A stretch of 64,000 nucleotides of DNA from Alentia gelatinosa (GCA_950022655.1 OX465580.1:44390028-44454027), one strand, 5' to 3'; counted from the stretch's first letter, positions 1 to 11,042 are shown. Translations and numbers: made by a program. Notes: generated by a model not told the origin, from the sequence alone.

Positions 1-27
1 CCTACAAATCAATAGTGTAAATAAACA

Positions 28-151
28 ATAATCGATGTCTTTTTTTGTGGACAGGTGGCCGTAAACGACGATGGGTTGACGCGAAGTAATACTACCACCA
101 GTGGTATACAGGGCCGCCTGTCCACAAACAATCGTTTGTTGTATCGATTAT
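28..151. repeat. Short imperfect palindrome, MITE-like
   Basis: The outer words ATAATCGAT (28-36) and ATCGATTAT (143-151) are complementary. Inside them TTGTGGACAGGTGGCC (45-60) pairs with GGCCGCCTGTCCACAA (112-127) with one mismatch. The whole could fold into a hairpin of about 120 bases. No target-site duplication was found, so transposon origin is a guess. Confidence 0.4.
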
Positions 152-1333
152 AAAACTTCGCGAATATATATAACCCAGGGATTGCCATATTAAAGGGTAT
201 ATCAGAAGGGACTATTTTCCCTTGTATAATGACCATCAGGCCGTATACAATGGATTTGAATCCGTATACAATAGTTAGGGTATATGACAGTTTTAAACGA
301 TAGGTAGTGGTTACATTTTCAATTTGTATGTGATGGTTGATAAAATCTTGTCTCAAAATGATCCATAAAGTTATGCCAGCTGTAGGTAATAAAAAGCAGG
401 GGGGGCATCTCACCTTTTCTTCCGGTGACGAGTAAAATGAAATAAAATTAAATAGAGTTGCAGAGAAGCTACCGCAGCCGGTTCTATTTAGGCCACAGAA
501 CGATAGAGGTGGTAGTGTCTTCAGAACCCTTCAATGTAGTCGTGACTCTGAAGAAAACATCTTTTTACAGAGGAGTGACATATTTACTCCGATTTTCAGT
601 AAATGGGGTCAGTTCGTCTTTAAATAGTTACAGTATTTATTCTATATATAATCAGTATTATATTGTTATGAATAGCAGCCAGTAATGATTTAACATTTTA
701 AAGGGAATTTCCTTTAAGATAAAACTTATTATAACTGCTTTTCTGTTTGGGTTACTAGAGTAAAATGTGTGTATTGTGTTACCTAAAGGCATCCCAATAA
801 CATATATTCAAGAAAATTAGTTTGTGTTTACTCAGTTTAGGAATGTACCATACGAGATTTAGATGAGTGGATACAAGTGTGCTCCTATATGATCTTATTA
901 TCGACTGAACAATGAAATGGTTGGTGATGTATATGTAGAAAGTAAACGGCCTGTGTACCATCCTCATTATATATGGAGCTCTAGTGGACCTACTGAGACC
1001 CCCGTTCACAGAATTTGAGACAACATATCAGAATGAAAGTCATGACCACTGTAGAATTTACTGCTTCGGAGAGAATAAGAAAACATGGAACACAACATTA
1101 TTTGCCATGTAATGGGGATGGGGTGTGTGGGAGGTTTGAACAACTGGTTTTTTTGGTGATTATAACATTGAAACACAATTGCCTTGCTACAAATGAAGTT
1201 GAAGATTTTACTCAAAGGTGTTGTAGGCCTAAATGTACCCCACCGCAGGTTCCTTACTGGTAGGAGTAGAACCTGATGCAGGTGGGAGTATGTGAATCGG
1301 GGGAGTTTTGCACTGAGCTTTCGGTAACTCGCT
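152..1333. other. AT-rich non-coding stretch
   Basis: I see no convincing gene. Open frames on both strands are short, overlap each other and show no recognisable domain. No RNA gene or tandem repeat was seen. Confidence 0.5.
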
Positions 1334-1336
1334 TTA

Positions 1337-1602
1337 GGGGGTGCGTCCACCAACCACGACAAGGCTGCGACAAAATCGAACATGTTCGATTTTGGAGCCG
1401 TATCGTGGCGTGTCGTGGCGTGTCGGGAGGTTGTCGCAGAGGTCTACGATAGAATATTTAGGTGGAGCGTGGACGTCCCGACAGGCTGCGACAAGGGGTC
1501 ACGACAGCCCCCCTTCTCACGACAAGGCTGCGACAAGGCTGCGATTGGAACTTTCTTGTCGGCGCGTGTCGCAGCCCTGTCGTGGTTGGTGGACGCACCC
1601 CC
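1337..1602. mobile_element. PIF/Harbinger-type MITE with TTA target duplication
   Basis: A 266-bp element with long terminal inverted repeats of about 36 bp. The left end begins GGGGGTGCGTCCACCAACCA and the right end is its reverse complement, ending in CCCCC; the inner part of the arms continues with CGACAAGGCTGCGACA and one mismatch. It is flanked by TTA on both sides (1334-1336 and 1603-1605). The G-run ends plus a 3-bp TTA duplication match PIF/Harbinger transposons. The interior holds a perfect-looking palindrome around AATCGAACATGTTCGATT and further copies of the CTGCGACAAGG word. No transposase is encoded; the open frames crossing it are by-products of the GC-rich inverted arms. Confidence 0.8.
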
Positions 1603-1605
1603 TTA

Positions 1606-3629
1606 GGGTTCCGCAAGTTGCTTGTGCCACTTTTGTTCTTGAATCTACCGGAGCGCTATCGAAAAATAATAAACGGTTCCGGTTTCAGTCGATCCTGCTT
1701 CAGCTCCTTATAGTCAAACACCAGAGGGTCAGTTTTGCCCGGTACATTTATTTCGATGACGTAGGCAAATGAACAGTTCAGGTCACTGTAGTTTTGTCTT
1801 TCACAATGAACTATATTCGTGATCCTATTACTACGACATTCTACAGTTTGTTATGGATTGTGCAAACGGTCAAATCTTTTAACATCCAATGATAAATACG
1901 TTGTATCCCTATTAAGGACAATACGCTCACAAGTTTTCTGTAACGAAGTGATTCATATTGGGTCAGATCGGATGCGGATATATTTTTATCCACCCAATTA
2001 TGCAATGAAAGCAATAAATGGAGATTAATATTGACATTTAACACGCCGTGATGGGATATGGACAATACATAGGGACCTTTTCTCGTCAGGATTATCTTAA
2101 GAATTACTGCACCGCGAAAATTTGTGTATATCAATATATCAAACGCAAAGGTGACATGTAGCATAATATTCGAAATTTGGTATCCTTGAGAACTAATTGG
2201 TCCCCTCGGCCAGTAGGAAATAACTTATGGACAATCCAGTTTACAAGTATGGATGGCACTGCTAGAAGGTTGCGGCAACGAGTATAGAGAGAGAGGTGTT
2301 TCTCTGGAGGACCTGTTGGGGGGCGGATGTCACCAGCTTATTTTCGGTTGGTCACGTTTTGGGTTGGTCACCTCTCACTCCTGATGGCCACATGTAATTA
2401 GGGTTGGGGGAGGTGGAAAGGTTTTGAGGGCCTGAGAAATTTTTCTACATCCATATGAAAATAAATATGCAATTTCAATTGCTCATGTCAATGTCATTGT
2501 TGTCCAATTTGCAAAACAATTAATACTTCAATGGAAATTTCCTTGAAAATGTGGAAAATATGATATCACTTTCTCTATACTCGTTGGTAGCAGTAAGTGA
2601 CTCTGCGAGGTGATTAACCGAAGCGCTTGATTGAATCCGGTCAGCAGGAATGGAAACCTGAGGTGTCTTGGTTTATATGGTGGCATTTTGAAGCGTTTTT
2701 ATGGATTGCAATGATCAACAGATTATTCAATCACATTAGCAGCCTATGGCATATATGCCAATGTTTGTTTGGGAATCTACCATTACCTAAAATGAAGGAA
2801 AAATAAATATCTATCAGTAGTTGTAATTACTCGGAAGAAAGAGGCCTAACTGCTTATATATCATAAGGGTCATATATGATATTGTTTAACAACTATTAGT
2901 AAAGATGTTTTAAGAGTATTCAAAATATCAGTTTAGGAACCCAATGGTTTTCGTTTCAGTGTGTTGTGCATTTGAAAATATTAATAGGTAATATCTAGGG
3001 ACGCTGATGTGACAGTGGAGATGTCCAGGGGTATTCTTCCGGCCTCTTCAAATCTTGGTTGCCTCAGATAATAAAGAGTAATAATAAGGAGGGGGGGGGG
3101 CATGACCCTATCATATAATCATAGTCTAGTACCGACGTTATCCCATCAACGTCACTTATTGACCTTTACTATCGATGTATTACATCTATTACCGTTTTCT
3201 GCTTGGTGTACATTCATGTTGATTTGTTGTCTGAATTATACAAATAAAATCGTTGAACAAAATATGGGGGTCTCTCTTCTTGTTTGGCTGTCTTCTTCTG
3301 TAGTTAGCTCCGTTCATAATGGGTGGCCATCACTGTGTGATCCGTTGAGCCCGTAGTCTGGCCACCAACCACGAGTCGGTGTCGTTCATGGCTCAAGGTA
3401 CACTGGCAACCAGAGCTACACATAATTAGCTCTGGTCGGGTTAGATAGTTGCCCACCTTGACCCAGTAACAGGACCAGTTTGTTACTCTCCAACCAGATC
3501 TTTCATACTGCTTGGAGAGTGTCTTAACCTCAGAGTTTTTATTTCTTTCCCATGTATTATTTCAAAAGATAATAAACACAAATCTTGTTGCCGTCTGCTT
3601 TGAGAGTATACATAGAACAAAAGTATTTG
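1606..3629. other. Non-coding stretch
   Basis: AT-rich sequence with a short G run near 3090. I see no supported gene, RNA or repeat array. Open frames here are under 110 codons and unrecognised. Confidence 0.5.
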
Positions 3630-3920
3630 GTTTGGGGCGAACCAGAGGAGGTGTGAAGCGTAGCGCCCCCTATAGGCACCCAACTCATATATGCGATCGC
3701 GGCAGGGTTCAAGGCGCCACTTTCAAACCTGCCAGCAGAGGGTAAGGAGCTCATGAGAAAGGACTGTGTGAGGCTTCCAAGCCATAGCCTATGAGAAATA
3801 AGGTTCTTACTCGCACTAGGGACTACTTTCTTCGTAGCCCTAGTCGACCTGGGAGATAGCAACGCGTAGTAATCCAGTCCCGCGCGCATACCCGGAGTGA
3901 ACGGATGTGTTAAGAAGCGG
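3630..3920. repeat. DIRS left inverted terminal region
   Basis: Contains the outer arm (3630-3672), a spacer, and the inner arm 3804-3856, which recurs exactly inverted at 9160-9212. The following bases TAGCAACGCGTAGTAATCC continue the complementarity to 9436-9460. The arrangement supplies the complementary sequence that DIRS elements are thought to use to complete circular replication intermediates. Confidence 0.75.
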
Positions 3921-4078
3921 TGCCAGGTAAATATAGTTTTTGTCCACTATTAACTATTTTTTCAAACTATTTAATCAAGTTGGCATATTCTGTACAATCA
4001 CTATTGCCTCGCGGGGCCTTGCTTAGTGAATTGGATATGAATTAATTCAGTTTTTTCTTTACTTAATACAGAGCCAAC

Positions 4079-4747
4079 TTGAACCTCCAGGCCTCGGCCG
4101 TTACGGAGGCGTGCACTCCACCAAACTACACCAGATCGGTACGTGGATTATTGACTAGTGTGGACTACGGTTCTGAAACAAACACTATGTCAACTGCAAA
4201 AACTCTGGATCAACAATCCAAGATTTATGAGAGGATTCTGCCAATAGAAGATACGCAAATCCCATGTGCACAGCAAGCCAAAACGGATACCCCCAAAACG
4301 GATAATTCCAAGATGGCCGCCAACCAAAACAAAGACACTCAGTTTGTGCCTCAGATTTCGGACTCAGACTCACCACCAGATGAGGAAGAGTTGGAATACC
4401 TGAGGAGAAGACGATTGAGGAAAAGAAAATTGCCATCTGCAACGGTTACCTCCGCAAGTGCATACCCCGGAAAACAAAAAGTTCCGGATATTCAGTCTTT
4501 TGCGTACCAAAACACACAAGTGAATCAAGATGGCGGACAAAGGGATGAGTCCTCACACACGGTGTGGAATTTCCCATTGGACACTGAACTGGATTATACA
4601 ATTAACCCGCACTGTGATGATTTAGACCTTTTTCTCGCTTCGGAGGTTCTATCGGACTACCAGCAAACTCTGAGGTTATTCCTCCGGAAAAACCCGAAGC
4701 AGCAGAAAAAGAGGTGCCTTTGTTTTCCGATGCGAAACCAGGACTGA
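4079..4747 (+). pseudogene. DIRS gag-like ORF, 5' part (frameshifted)
   Basis: Open for 222 codons from TTG; the first ATG is at 4187, which I prefer as the start. The product is hydrophilic with an acidic SDSDSPPDEEELEYL segment followed by a basic RRRRLRKRK cluster, as in the low-complexity first half of DIRS gag proteins. The last 20 or so codons (…KQQKKRCLCF…) look like out-of-frame sequence. The next frame reads through the same bases into the second gag segment at 4714, and its in-frame upstream codons are Pro/Glu rich like gag. I infer a small indel near 4650-4700. A programmed shift is possible, but no slippery heptamer is obvious. Confidence 0.6.
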
Positions 4748-5574
4748 TAACTTCGGCCGCCATTACCGCCATAGCCGAAGACAACAAAAAGCCAGGTTCA
4801 ACCCCTATACATCCTACCCTGGCCAAAATGTTCGACTCTTTTCTGAATACTACATCGAACATGCGTGCCGGAAAAGAATTGATCGAAAAACATTCCCCTC
4901 CGGAAAACATTAATAACATGACTGTGCCTATAATGGAGGAGACATTAAAGACAAGCAAGGATGTTGATACAAGTATCAAAAAGGGGGACCAACAACTAGT
5001 ATTCGCCACACAGGCCATGATGGCGGCTATGACCTGTCTCACACCTTTCATTGAACTAGCGTTCACACGTGGGGAGGACGACCCCGAGCTGAACCAAGCG
5101 TCGGCATCAAGTGTGGATGCAGTGAGGCTATTGTTTTACGCAAACACAGCCATTGTCCGGCGCAGAAGAGAAGCTTTCCGGGGAAAGCTGGCAAAGGACA
5201 CAGCAGACACAGTGATTAACTCCAAAATAGATACCAAGTCACTATTTGGAGAAACCGTCCACGCATCTGTAAAGGAAGCGGATAAGGACGGAAAAATGAT
5301 GAAACGCATTTTTTCCAAACCGGAAAAAACCGAAGCACAGAAAAAAGTACAATACAAATCTCTGAGAAAACAAAATAACATGGGGTTTCGCAGAAATCAA
5401 CAATTCAACCCCAGGTTCCAGAACCAAAAGAACAACGGGAACTTCCAGAACAACCGTGCGTGGAATTACAATGGCCCACAACAGCACGGAAATGGGTACA
5501 GTTATCGTCAGAACAGACAAAACCAACACCAACAACAAAATCAACAACAACAAAGTCAACAGAAAAAGAAATAG
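4714..5574 (+). CDS. DIRS gag-like ORF, 3' part
   Basis: 286 codons in the frame one base away from the upstream segment. Residues 1-170 form a predicted helical globular region including ATQAMMAAMTCLTPFIELAF and the arginine-rich RRRREAFRGKLAK. A typical DIRS-gag word KSLFGETVHASVKEADK follows at about residue 170. The tail from residue 215 is rich in Asn, Gln and Arg with RNQQF and NPRFQNQ repeats, ending in polyglutamine and lysines, a plausible nucleic-acid binding tail. The role is packaging of the element RNA, by family analogy. The 3' end overlaps the start of the pol ORF by 115 bases. The ATG at 4714 is probably internal to the original gag frame. Confidence 0.65.
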   Translation: MPLFSDAKPGLITSAAITAIAEDNKKPGSTPIHPTLAKMFDSFLNTTSNMRAGKELIEKHSPPENINNMTVPIMEETLKTSKDVDTSIKKGDQQLVFATQAMMAAMTCLTPFIELAFTRGEDDPELNQASASSVDAVRLLFYANTAIVRRRREAFRGKLAKDTADTVINSKIDTKSLFGETVHASVKEADKDGKMMKRIFSKPEKTEAQKKVQYKSLRKQNNMGFRRNQQFNPRFQNQKNNGNFQNNRAWNYNGPQQHGNGYSYRQNRQNQHQQQNQQQQSQQKKK

Positions 5575-7475
5575 AGGTTTGTGACACCCTTTCTAGCTGG
5601 GGAATAAGAAATACGCCAAATGAGTTCATAGCTGGTCAAACGCGTTTTTACTCAAAAACGTGGAAATCACATACAAATGATAATTGGATTTTTTATTCAA
5701 TTAAAGGTATAAAAATTCCATTTATATCTAACCCAAAACAACATAAGATCCCAAAACCTTACCGATTTTCATGTGAAGAAAAAACGAAAGTTGATTGTGA
5801 GATTGAAAAAATGTTAAACAAAAATGTTATTGAAAAAGCTGTTTTTTCAGAAGATCAATGGATCTCAAACATTTTCACTCGCCCAAAACCGAATGATAAC
5901 ATCAGAATAATACTTGATCTTACAGAACTTAATAAGTTCATTCAATATCAACATTTCAAGATGGCATCTTTAAATACAGCCGTAGAAATGATGCAAGAGG
6001 ATCATTTTATGGCATCAATCGATCTAAAAGATGCGTATTATTCGATTTCCATCACAAAATCAGATAGAAAATATCTAAGATTCTTTTGGAACAACCAGCT
6101 TTATCAATTTACAGTTTTACCAAATGGACTGGCATGCGCCCCTCGAATATTTACGAAACTCCTTACACCAGTGTTTGCAAATCTAAGAAAAGACGGTATA
6201 CAATGCTTTGGTTATATTGACGACTCTTTCGTCATGGCAGAATCGTTTGATATATGTCTTGAAGCGGTAAAACGCTTAGCGATAACACTTGATACACTAG
6301 GGTTCGTTATCCACCCCCAGAAATCAGTGGTAGTACCATCAAAACAATTGTATTTTCTTGGTTTCAATTTCAACTCCGCTGAAATGAACTTAACATTGAA
6401 TGAAGAAAAAAGATCTAAATTTCAAAACATGGCCAACGATTTGTTAATCTCAAAATCGCCAACAATCCGACAGGTAGCAGGAGTAATTGGATTAATGATC
6501 GCATACTCCCCGGGAATAGACTACGGTCTCGCCCATGTAAAAAGGTTAGAAACCGATAAAAATAATGCACTGGCATTAAACAGAGGGAATTTTGATGCGA
6601 TAATGACAGTATCACAGAAAGGCATATCAGATATCCAATGGTGGTTATCACATATCACAACATCAGATAGAAAAATTCGCACAGACGACTGCGATTTCTC
6701 GATTTCCACCGACGCCAGCCTAGAAGGGTGGGGCGCTCACCATAACGGCATCTCAATAGGAGGCCGATGGGACGTAAATGAAGAAAATCATATAAACGTT
6801 CTAGAACTTGAGGCGATTTTCCTCGGTTTAACGAGTTTCTTTAAAGAAGGAAATACATCAATTCATGTCCAAACAGATAACACAACAGCACTGTGCTATG
6901 TGTCAAAAATGGGAGGAGTAAGATCACCCCAATGCGATAAAATCGCGGAAAAGATATGGACATGGGCGGAATCGTTGGGAAATTGGGTAACAATTTCCTA
7001 CCTACCAGGAAAGTTAAACTGCCTGGCCGATGAAGCATCTAGAGTATGTAAAGATAACTTAGAATGGGTCCTGTCTGAAACAATTTTCCAAAAAATCGTT
7101 AAACAATTTGGCCAACCAGAAATCGATCTTTTTGCTTCATTTATGAACAAAAAATGTGACATATACGCTTCATGGAAGCCAGATCCGCAATGTACATATG
7201 TCGATGCATTTTCATTTTCCTGGAAAGGCTTAAATGCTTATGCTTTTCCACCTTCCAGCCTAGTATTACGTGTCCTTCGGAAGGCCAGACGAGACAGACC
7301 AGAAAGATTCGTCATCGTGACCCCAAACTGGCCGTCAGCGGTTTGGTACGCCCCGTTAATCAACCAGGCGATTTACCGAAAGACGATTGGGAGAAAGAAA
7401 AAGAACCTCTCTCTCCCGAAATCACAGGTAGAAAATTTCCCACAAGGAATAGGCCTACTTATTTCGCTACTTTAG
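5460..7475 (+). CDS. DIRS pol: reverse transcriptase, RNase H and methyltransferase-like domains
   Basis: 671 codons, uninterrupted. The reverse transcriptase spans about residues 110-305, with SIDLKDAYYS (Asp188) and the catalytic GYIDDSF (Asp254, Asp255). RNase H spans about 412-530, with STDASLEGWGA (Asp418), LELEAIF (Glu451), QTDNTTA (Asp473) and LADEASR (Asp524), so the acidic tetrad looks complete. Residues 550-640, with EIDLFASFMNKKC, VDAFSFSW, YAFPPSSLVL and VTPNWPSAVWY, match the region after RNase H that is described in DIRS elements as Dam-like methyltransferase. It copies the element RNA into DNA. The first 40 residues overlap gag in another frame and may not all be translated. 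The last 300 bases overlap the recombinase frame. Confidence 0.9.
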   Translation: MELQWPTTARKWVQLSSEQTKPTPTTKSTTTKSTEKEIEVCDTLSSWGIRNTPNEFIAGQTRFYSKTWKSHTNDNWIFYSIKGIKIPFISNPKQHKIPKPYRFSCEEKTKVDCEIEKMLNKNVIEKAVFSEDQWISNIFTRPKPNDNIRIILDLTELNKFIQYQHFKMASLNTAVEMMQEDHFMASIDLKDAYYSISITKSDRKYLRFFWNNQLYQFTVLPNGLACAPRIFTKLLTPVFANLRKDGIQCFGYIDDSFVMAESFDICLEAVKRLAITLDTLGFVIHPQKSVVVPSKQLYFLGFNFNSAEMNLTLNEEKRSKFQNMANDLLISKSPTIRQVAGVIGLMIAYSPGIDYGLAHVKRLETDKNNALALNRGNFDAIMTVSQKGISDIQWWLSHITTSDRKIRTDDCDFSISTDASLEGWGAHHNGISIGGRWDVNEENHINVLELEAIFLGLTSFFKEGNTSIHVQTDNTTALCYVSKMGGVRSPQCDKIAEKIWTWAESLGNWVTISYLPGKLNCLADEASRVCKDNLEWVLSETIFQKIVKQFGQPEIDLFASFMNKKCDIYASWKPDPQCTYVDAFSFSWKGLNAYAFPPSSLVLRVLRKARRDRPERFVIVTPNWPSAVWYAPLINQAIYRKTIGRKKKNLSLPKSQVENFPQGIGLLISLL

Positions 7476-8451
7476 AACAAAAGTTGGTTCAAAAGGAGGG
7501 TTGTGACAGGGATACTGCCAAATTCCTTATGGAATCTTAGCAGGAAACCACTAAGAGAACGTACAACACATACATTGTGAAGTGGCGTACGTTTTGTATT
7601 TCCCAAAATATCAGTCAATTAAATCCAACAAATTTCCAAGTTTGTAAATTCTTAAAATCGTTGTCAGACGGACACTATGCCTATGGCTCAGTGAACGCTG
7701 CTAGATGTGCATTATCAATCTTGCTTCCAAGATTAGAAAATGGAGATACAATAGGCAAGGATTTCTGGGTATGCAGAGCAGTACGAACTGCATACCTCAG
7801 AAATCCCCCACAACCCAAATATTCTGAATTTTGGGACGTGAGAATCGTTTTCAAATTTTTGTCAAATTTGGGAAAAACAAAACACTTATCCTTGGAACAA
7901 CTCACCCAGAAATTAGTGGTCCTATTCCTCTTGATTTCGGGACAGAGAGGACAGGCAGTATTAGCACTGTCTCTAGACAAGTTAAATTTCACAGACAAAA
8001 ATCAAGCGCGATTTACATTAACAAAATTAATGAAAACCGCGAGAACAGGTCAACCTCTCCAAACAATAACTTTAGATCCTTTCGAAGAAAACAAAAGACT
8101 ACGCGTGGTAAGAACACTGAAAGCATATATAAAGAGAACAGAAGATATTAGAAATGATCAGACATTAATCATTTCCTATAGAAAACCACACAAACCAGTA
8201 CATCGGGATACGATTTCCAGATATGTCTTAAAAGTATTAAAATCAGCAGGTATAAATACAACAAAATATACTGCACATTCTACTAGAGGGGCAGGAACAT
8301 CAGCAGCAGCGAGTCTGGGAATAGACACTAACGTGCTATTAACTTACGGTTTGTGGAAAAACGAAAGACAATGGCAAGGCACTATAAGAAGCCTATAGAA
8401 CCAAAAAAGAAAACAACAGAAGGAAATGCGATTTTAGAAAATATGCAGTGA
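7172..8451 (+). pseudogene. DIRS tyrosine recombinase (YR), interrupted
   Basis: The recombinase frame is open from 7172, so it overlaps the pol 3' end. It is broken by a TAG at 7538-7540 in an otherwise collinear reading, then is open again from the ATG at 7577 to 8398 (273 codons). The fold is recognisable: SGQRGQAVLALSLDKL carries the first catalytic Arg (residue 124 counting from 7577), and YTAHSTRGAGTS carries the His-x-x-Arg pair (His234, Arg237). The C-terminal box with the nucleophilic tyrosine is displaced: from about 8371 the conserved RHYKKPIEPKKK reading continues one frame away to a TGA at 8449-8451, with the tyrosine codon at 8383-8385. The enzyme would integrate circular DNA intermediates. 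One nonsense codon plus one frameshift probably inactivate it. Confidence 0.85.
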
Positions 8452-9159
8452 TTTTTTCTAACAATAGCATAGTTCTAAGAGACTCCACTAGGTGAATCAT
8501 GAATACCTATGAGTCGTTCCTTTTTATATACCCAAATGGTTATAAAGGAGGTAATGGTGATATTATATTCAACCCTTATATGTCCCAAATGGACAATAAG
8601 GGGGTAATGGTGATACAATGATTGTGATAGGCTCAGCCCTTAGCTAAGCCAATTCTATTTAACCATAGAGAAAATTTTTTCTCAATAGACATAACAGATA
8701 CAAGTGAAAATGTCTCAATATAGAGCGATAACAAAACACTTGGATATTTTTTATATTTTTTGAATTGGTAAAAATACATCTTTTTACCATTCATATGGCA
8801 TATATGTCAATTTTGATATTATAAAAAAGTGACATTTACAAGAATACTCAATCGTCAATATGTGATAATGATGATTACCATTCAAGCAGCTATCATATAA
8901 GGATAAATGATCTCATGTATTATCCTTGATAACTATGTAAGTAATAACCTTCAACAAAAGAAAGAAGGGTTATTACCTGTATCGTAAACATACCATTATG
9001 TAAAACAAGGTATTGGTGCCTTTTATGTACCTTGTTGACAAAGGATGATGCATTTTACTTAATAAAAGCATAACAAAAAACCGCCTTATGTCAAATATAT
9101 ATAAAAAAAAAAAAAAAAAAAAAAAAAAGGGGAAAAAATTCATTGAGTGGCTTTAAATA
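8452..9159 (+). other. DIRS 3' non-coding region
   Basis: AT-rich, no ORF. It holds two imperfect direct copies of a segment reading AAATGG…GGGGTAATGGTGATA (about 8535 and 8590) and a hairpin GTAATAACC…GGGTTATTAC near 8940-8977. An A run of about 25 bases lies at 9102-9127. Confidence 0.55.
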
Positions 9160-9554
9160 TCTCCCAGGTCGACTAGGGCTACGAAGAAAGTAGTCCCTAG
9201 TGCGAGTAAGAATAGGTAATTATCCGATTACTTACCTTTGGTAGAAGTATGAAGGAGAATTAAGGTTCTTGCGAGCCTAGGGACACTTTTGAGTGCCCTA
9301 GGTGACCAGGGACCCACCTACCAACCCCATTCAGCCACATATATAAAAAAAAAAAAAAAAAAAAAAATCCCTAGCTAGAAAATAAATTTTTTCCCCATTA
9401 TGTTAATTATTCCTGGTATACGCACTCTTACGACTGGGTTACTACGCGTTGCTATCTCCCTGGTCACCTAGGGCACTCAAAAGTGTCCCTAGGCTTGCAA
9501 GAACCTTAATTCTCCTTCATACTTCTACCAAAGGTAAGTAATCGGATAATTACC
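9160..9554. repeat. DIRS right inverted region with 98-bp palindromic arms
   Basis: 9160-9212 repeats the left terminus exactly but inverted. Immediately after it, 9215-9312 and 9457-9554 are 98-bp arms complementary at all but one position, around a 144-base loop that contains an A run and the sequence complementary to the left end. The region can fold into a very stable hairpin. It probably corresponds to the internal complementary region of DIRS elements, duplicated and inverted. Confidence 0.8.
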
Positions 9555-9803
9555 TACTGTATTCCACAAGACCAAACAGCCATAAAACGAGGAGCTCTAT
9601 TAAGCTCTATTGTGGTTTGGAGTACATTAGATATCACTCTATCAATATCTGAAAAGATTTTTGATAGAGCTCTAACAGTTTGTATGTAGTAGCTGTTACT
9701 AGTTAGCCTATTTAAGCATAGGAATCCGCATTCAGCTGTCATTTGAGACCATGCCAAAACGATAGGGAGCGCTACGCTTCACACCTCCTCTGGGGGCAAA
9801 CAC

Positions 9804-11042
9804 AGAGGGATACCATGTGGGATTTAACCCGACCAACCTCTATGTCGTAGAAGGGGGTGGTTGCCAAACTAGCCTAAAGGTAGGTCTCAATCCAAATACT
9901 TGTCCAGTGTATAACCTCAAATCAGACATACCTAAAATGAAATATTCATAGCTAAAGGGTCGATAAAGAAACCATGATTCATATTGATTATTACCTACTA
10001 GCGACTTCGTGGCCAGAGCCTATGAATGTATGGGGACAAGATATTTGATAGTCTCTTCCATGACCGCTTGAGGCGCACGGGGCAACTCACCTAGAGCTGG
10101 GAAACACGGCATCTGGTGAATGGTGGCCGCACTACAGGCTAAATATTTGAAGTCTTGCACCGAGCCCTCTAGCGGATACCCGAGGAATCCTTCTCCATAG
10201 CAAACGCTACGGTGCACGGCAGTCTAAGGTGGGTGGTGGTGAATTAGACTTGCTTAAGTCTTTATTATGAACATTCATTCAATGATAAATCACAAATCAA
10301 AATAAAGTTCATTAAAGTATGTATCTTTCTCTGACTGGCCCATGAATCAAAGACGTGTCCACTATGAACAGAATCTCCTGTTTATGGCCCCAAGCCACTC
10401 CCTGTAACCCTATACTTCCTCCTACCCTCCCCCCCCCCCCTCCTCCAGTTCCCTTTCTGCCTGTGTTGTGATAGCAATAAATTTAGCCAATCCTGACTGT
10501 GACCCGATCAAGATCAAAGTGAGAGGGTATCAATCTCCCATCAGATATCTGACCAGTAGCCATAGTATCTGTATGGAGAGTGTTGGAAATACTGGCGCTA
10601 TCCACCATTACCGATTGTACCAGTCCCTGTATCCCAGCGATAAGAGTAGATAATAGTATGCAGGGACTGGAGCCAGTCTAGGGGTGAATATTCATAAGCA
10701 GGGGTGGTGAGAAAAAAAAATATATAGGCGACGCTATGTCTAAACTCGGTGTGATTTAGGGACCAGCAAAACTTGTGCCATCTTGAAATGGCTGAGGAAG
10801 TCCCACACTTTTCTCAGGGTAAGGAGATCACCTAAGTACAGTACTAATTTGTGTTTTCAACATGTCTAGAAATTAGTTGTAAGTTGAAAAGTACCCAAAC
10901 TATAGACCCACAAAAAAAAAATCAACAGATTTGGTATTTTCTTCACACGAGAATCTCACTCTCTTGGCGTTTCATTCTCCATTCACAGGTTTAGCTCTGC
11001 TTGTTACTCTCACTGCACGAAAACCACCATTTTACATATGTG
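9804..11042. other. Non-coding stretch
   Basis: No supported gene. Contains a C-rich run near 10430-10441 and a possible stem CAGTCCCTGTATCC / GCAGGGACTGG (about 10621 and 10660), which is part of a word dispersed elsewhere in the window. Confidence 0.5.

Larger units (their letters stand above)
3630..9803 (+). mobile_element. DIRS-type tyrosine-recombinase retrotransposon
   Basis: The order gag, reverse transcriptase-RNase H-methyltransferase-like ORF, then tyrosine recombinase is diagnostic of DIRS elements, which integrate with a recombinase rather than a DDE integrase. The outermost inverted repeat pairs 3630-3672 with 9762-9803 around the shared core AGAGGAGGTGTGAAGCGTAG. Inside it, 3804-3856 is an exact 53-bp inverted copy of 9160-9212, and 3851-3875 is inverted at 9436-9460. 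Such inverted termini plus an internal complementary region fit DIRS proper rather than the split direct repeats of PAT or Ngaro. No target duplication is visible, as expected for this class. Coding damage in gag and in the recombinase shows that this copy is no longer autonomous, although the decay is light. Confidence 0.88.

Noticed and set aside
1341..1772. Arg-rich open frames over the Harbinger-type MITE
   Set aside because: They follow from the GC-rich inverted arms and have no domain; the element structure explains the sequence.
9102..9127. Poly-A run taken as a LINE or SINE tail
   Set aside because: It sits inside the DIRS 3' region between the recombinase and the inverted terminus, with another A run in the palindrome loop; no LINE or SINE body precedes it.
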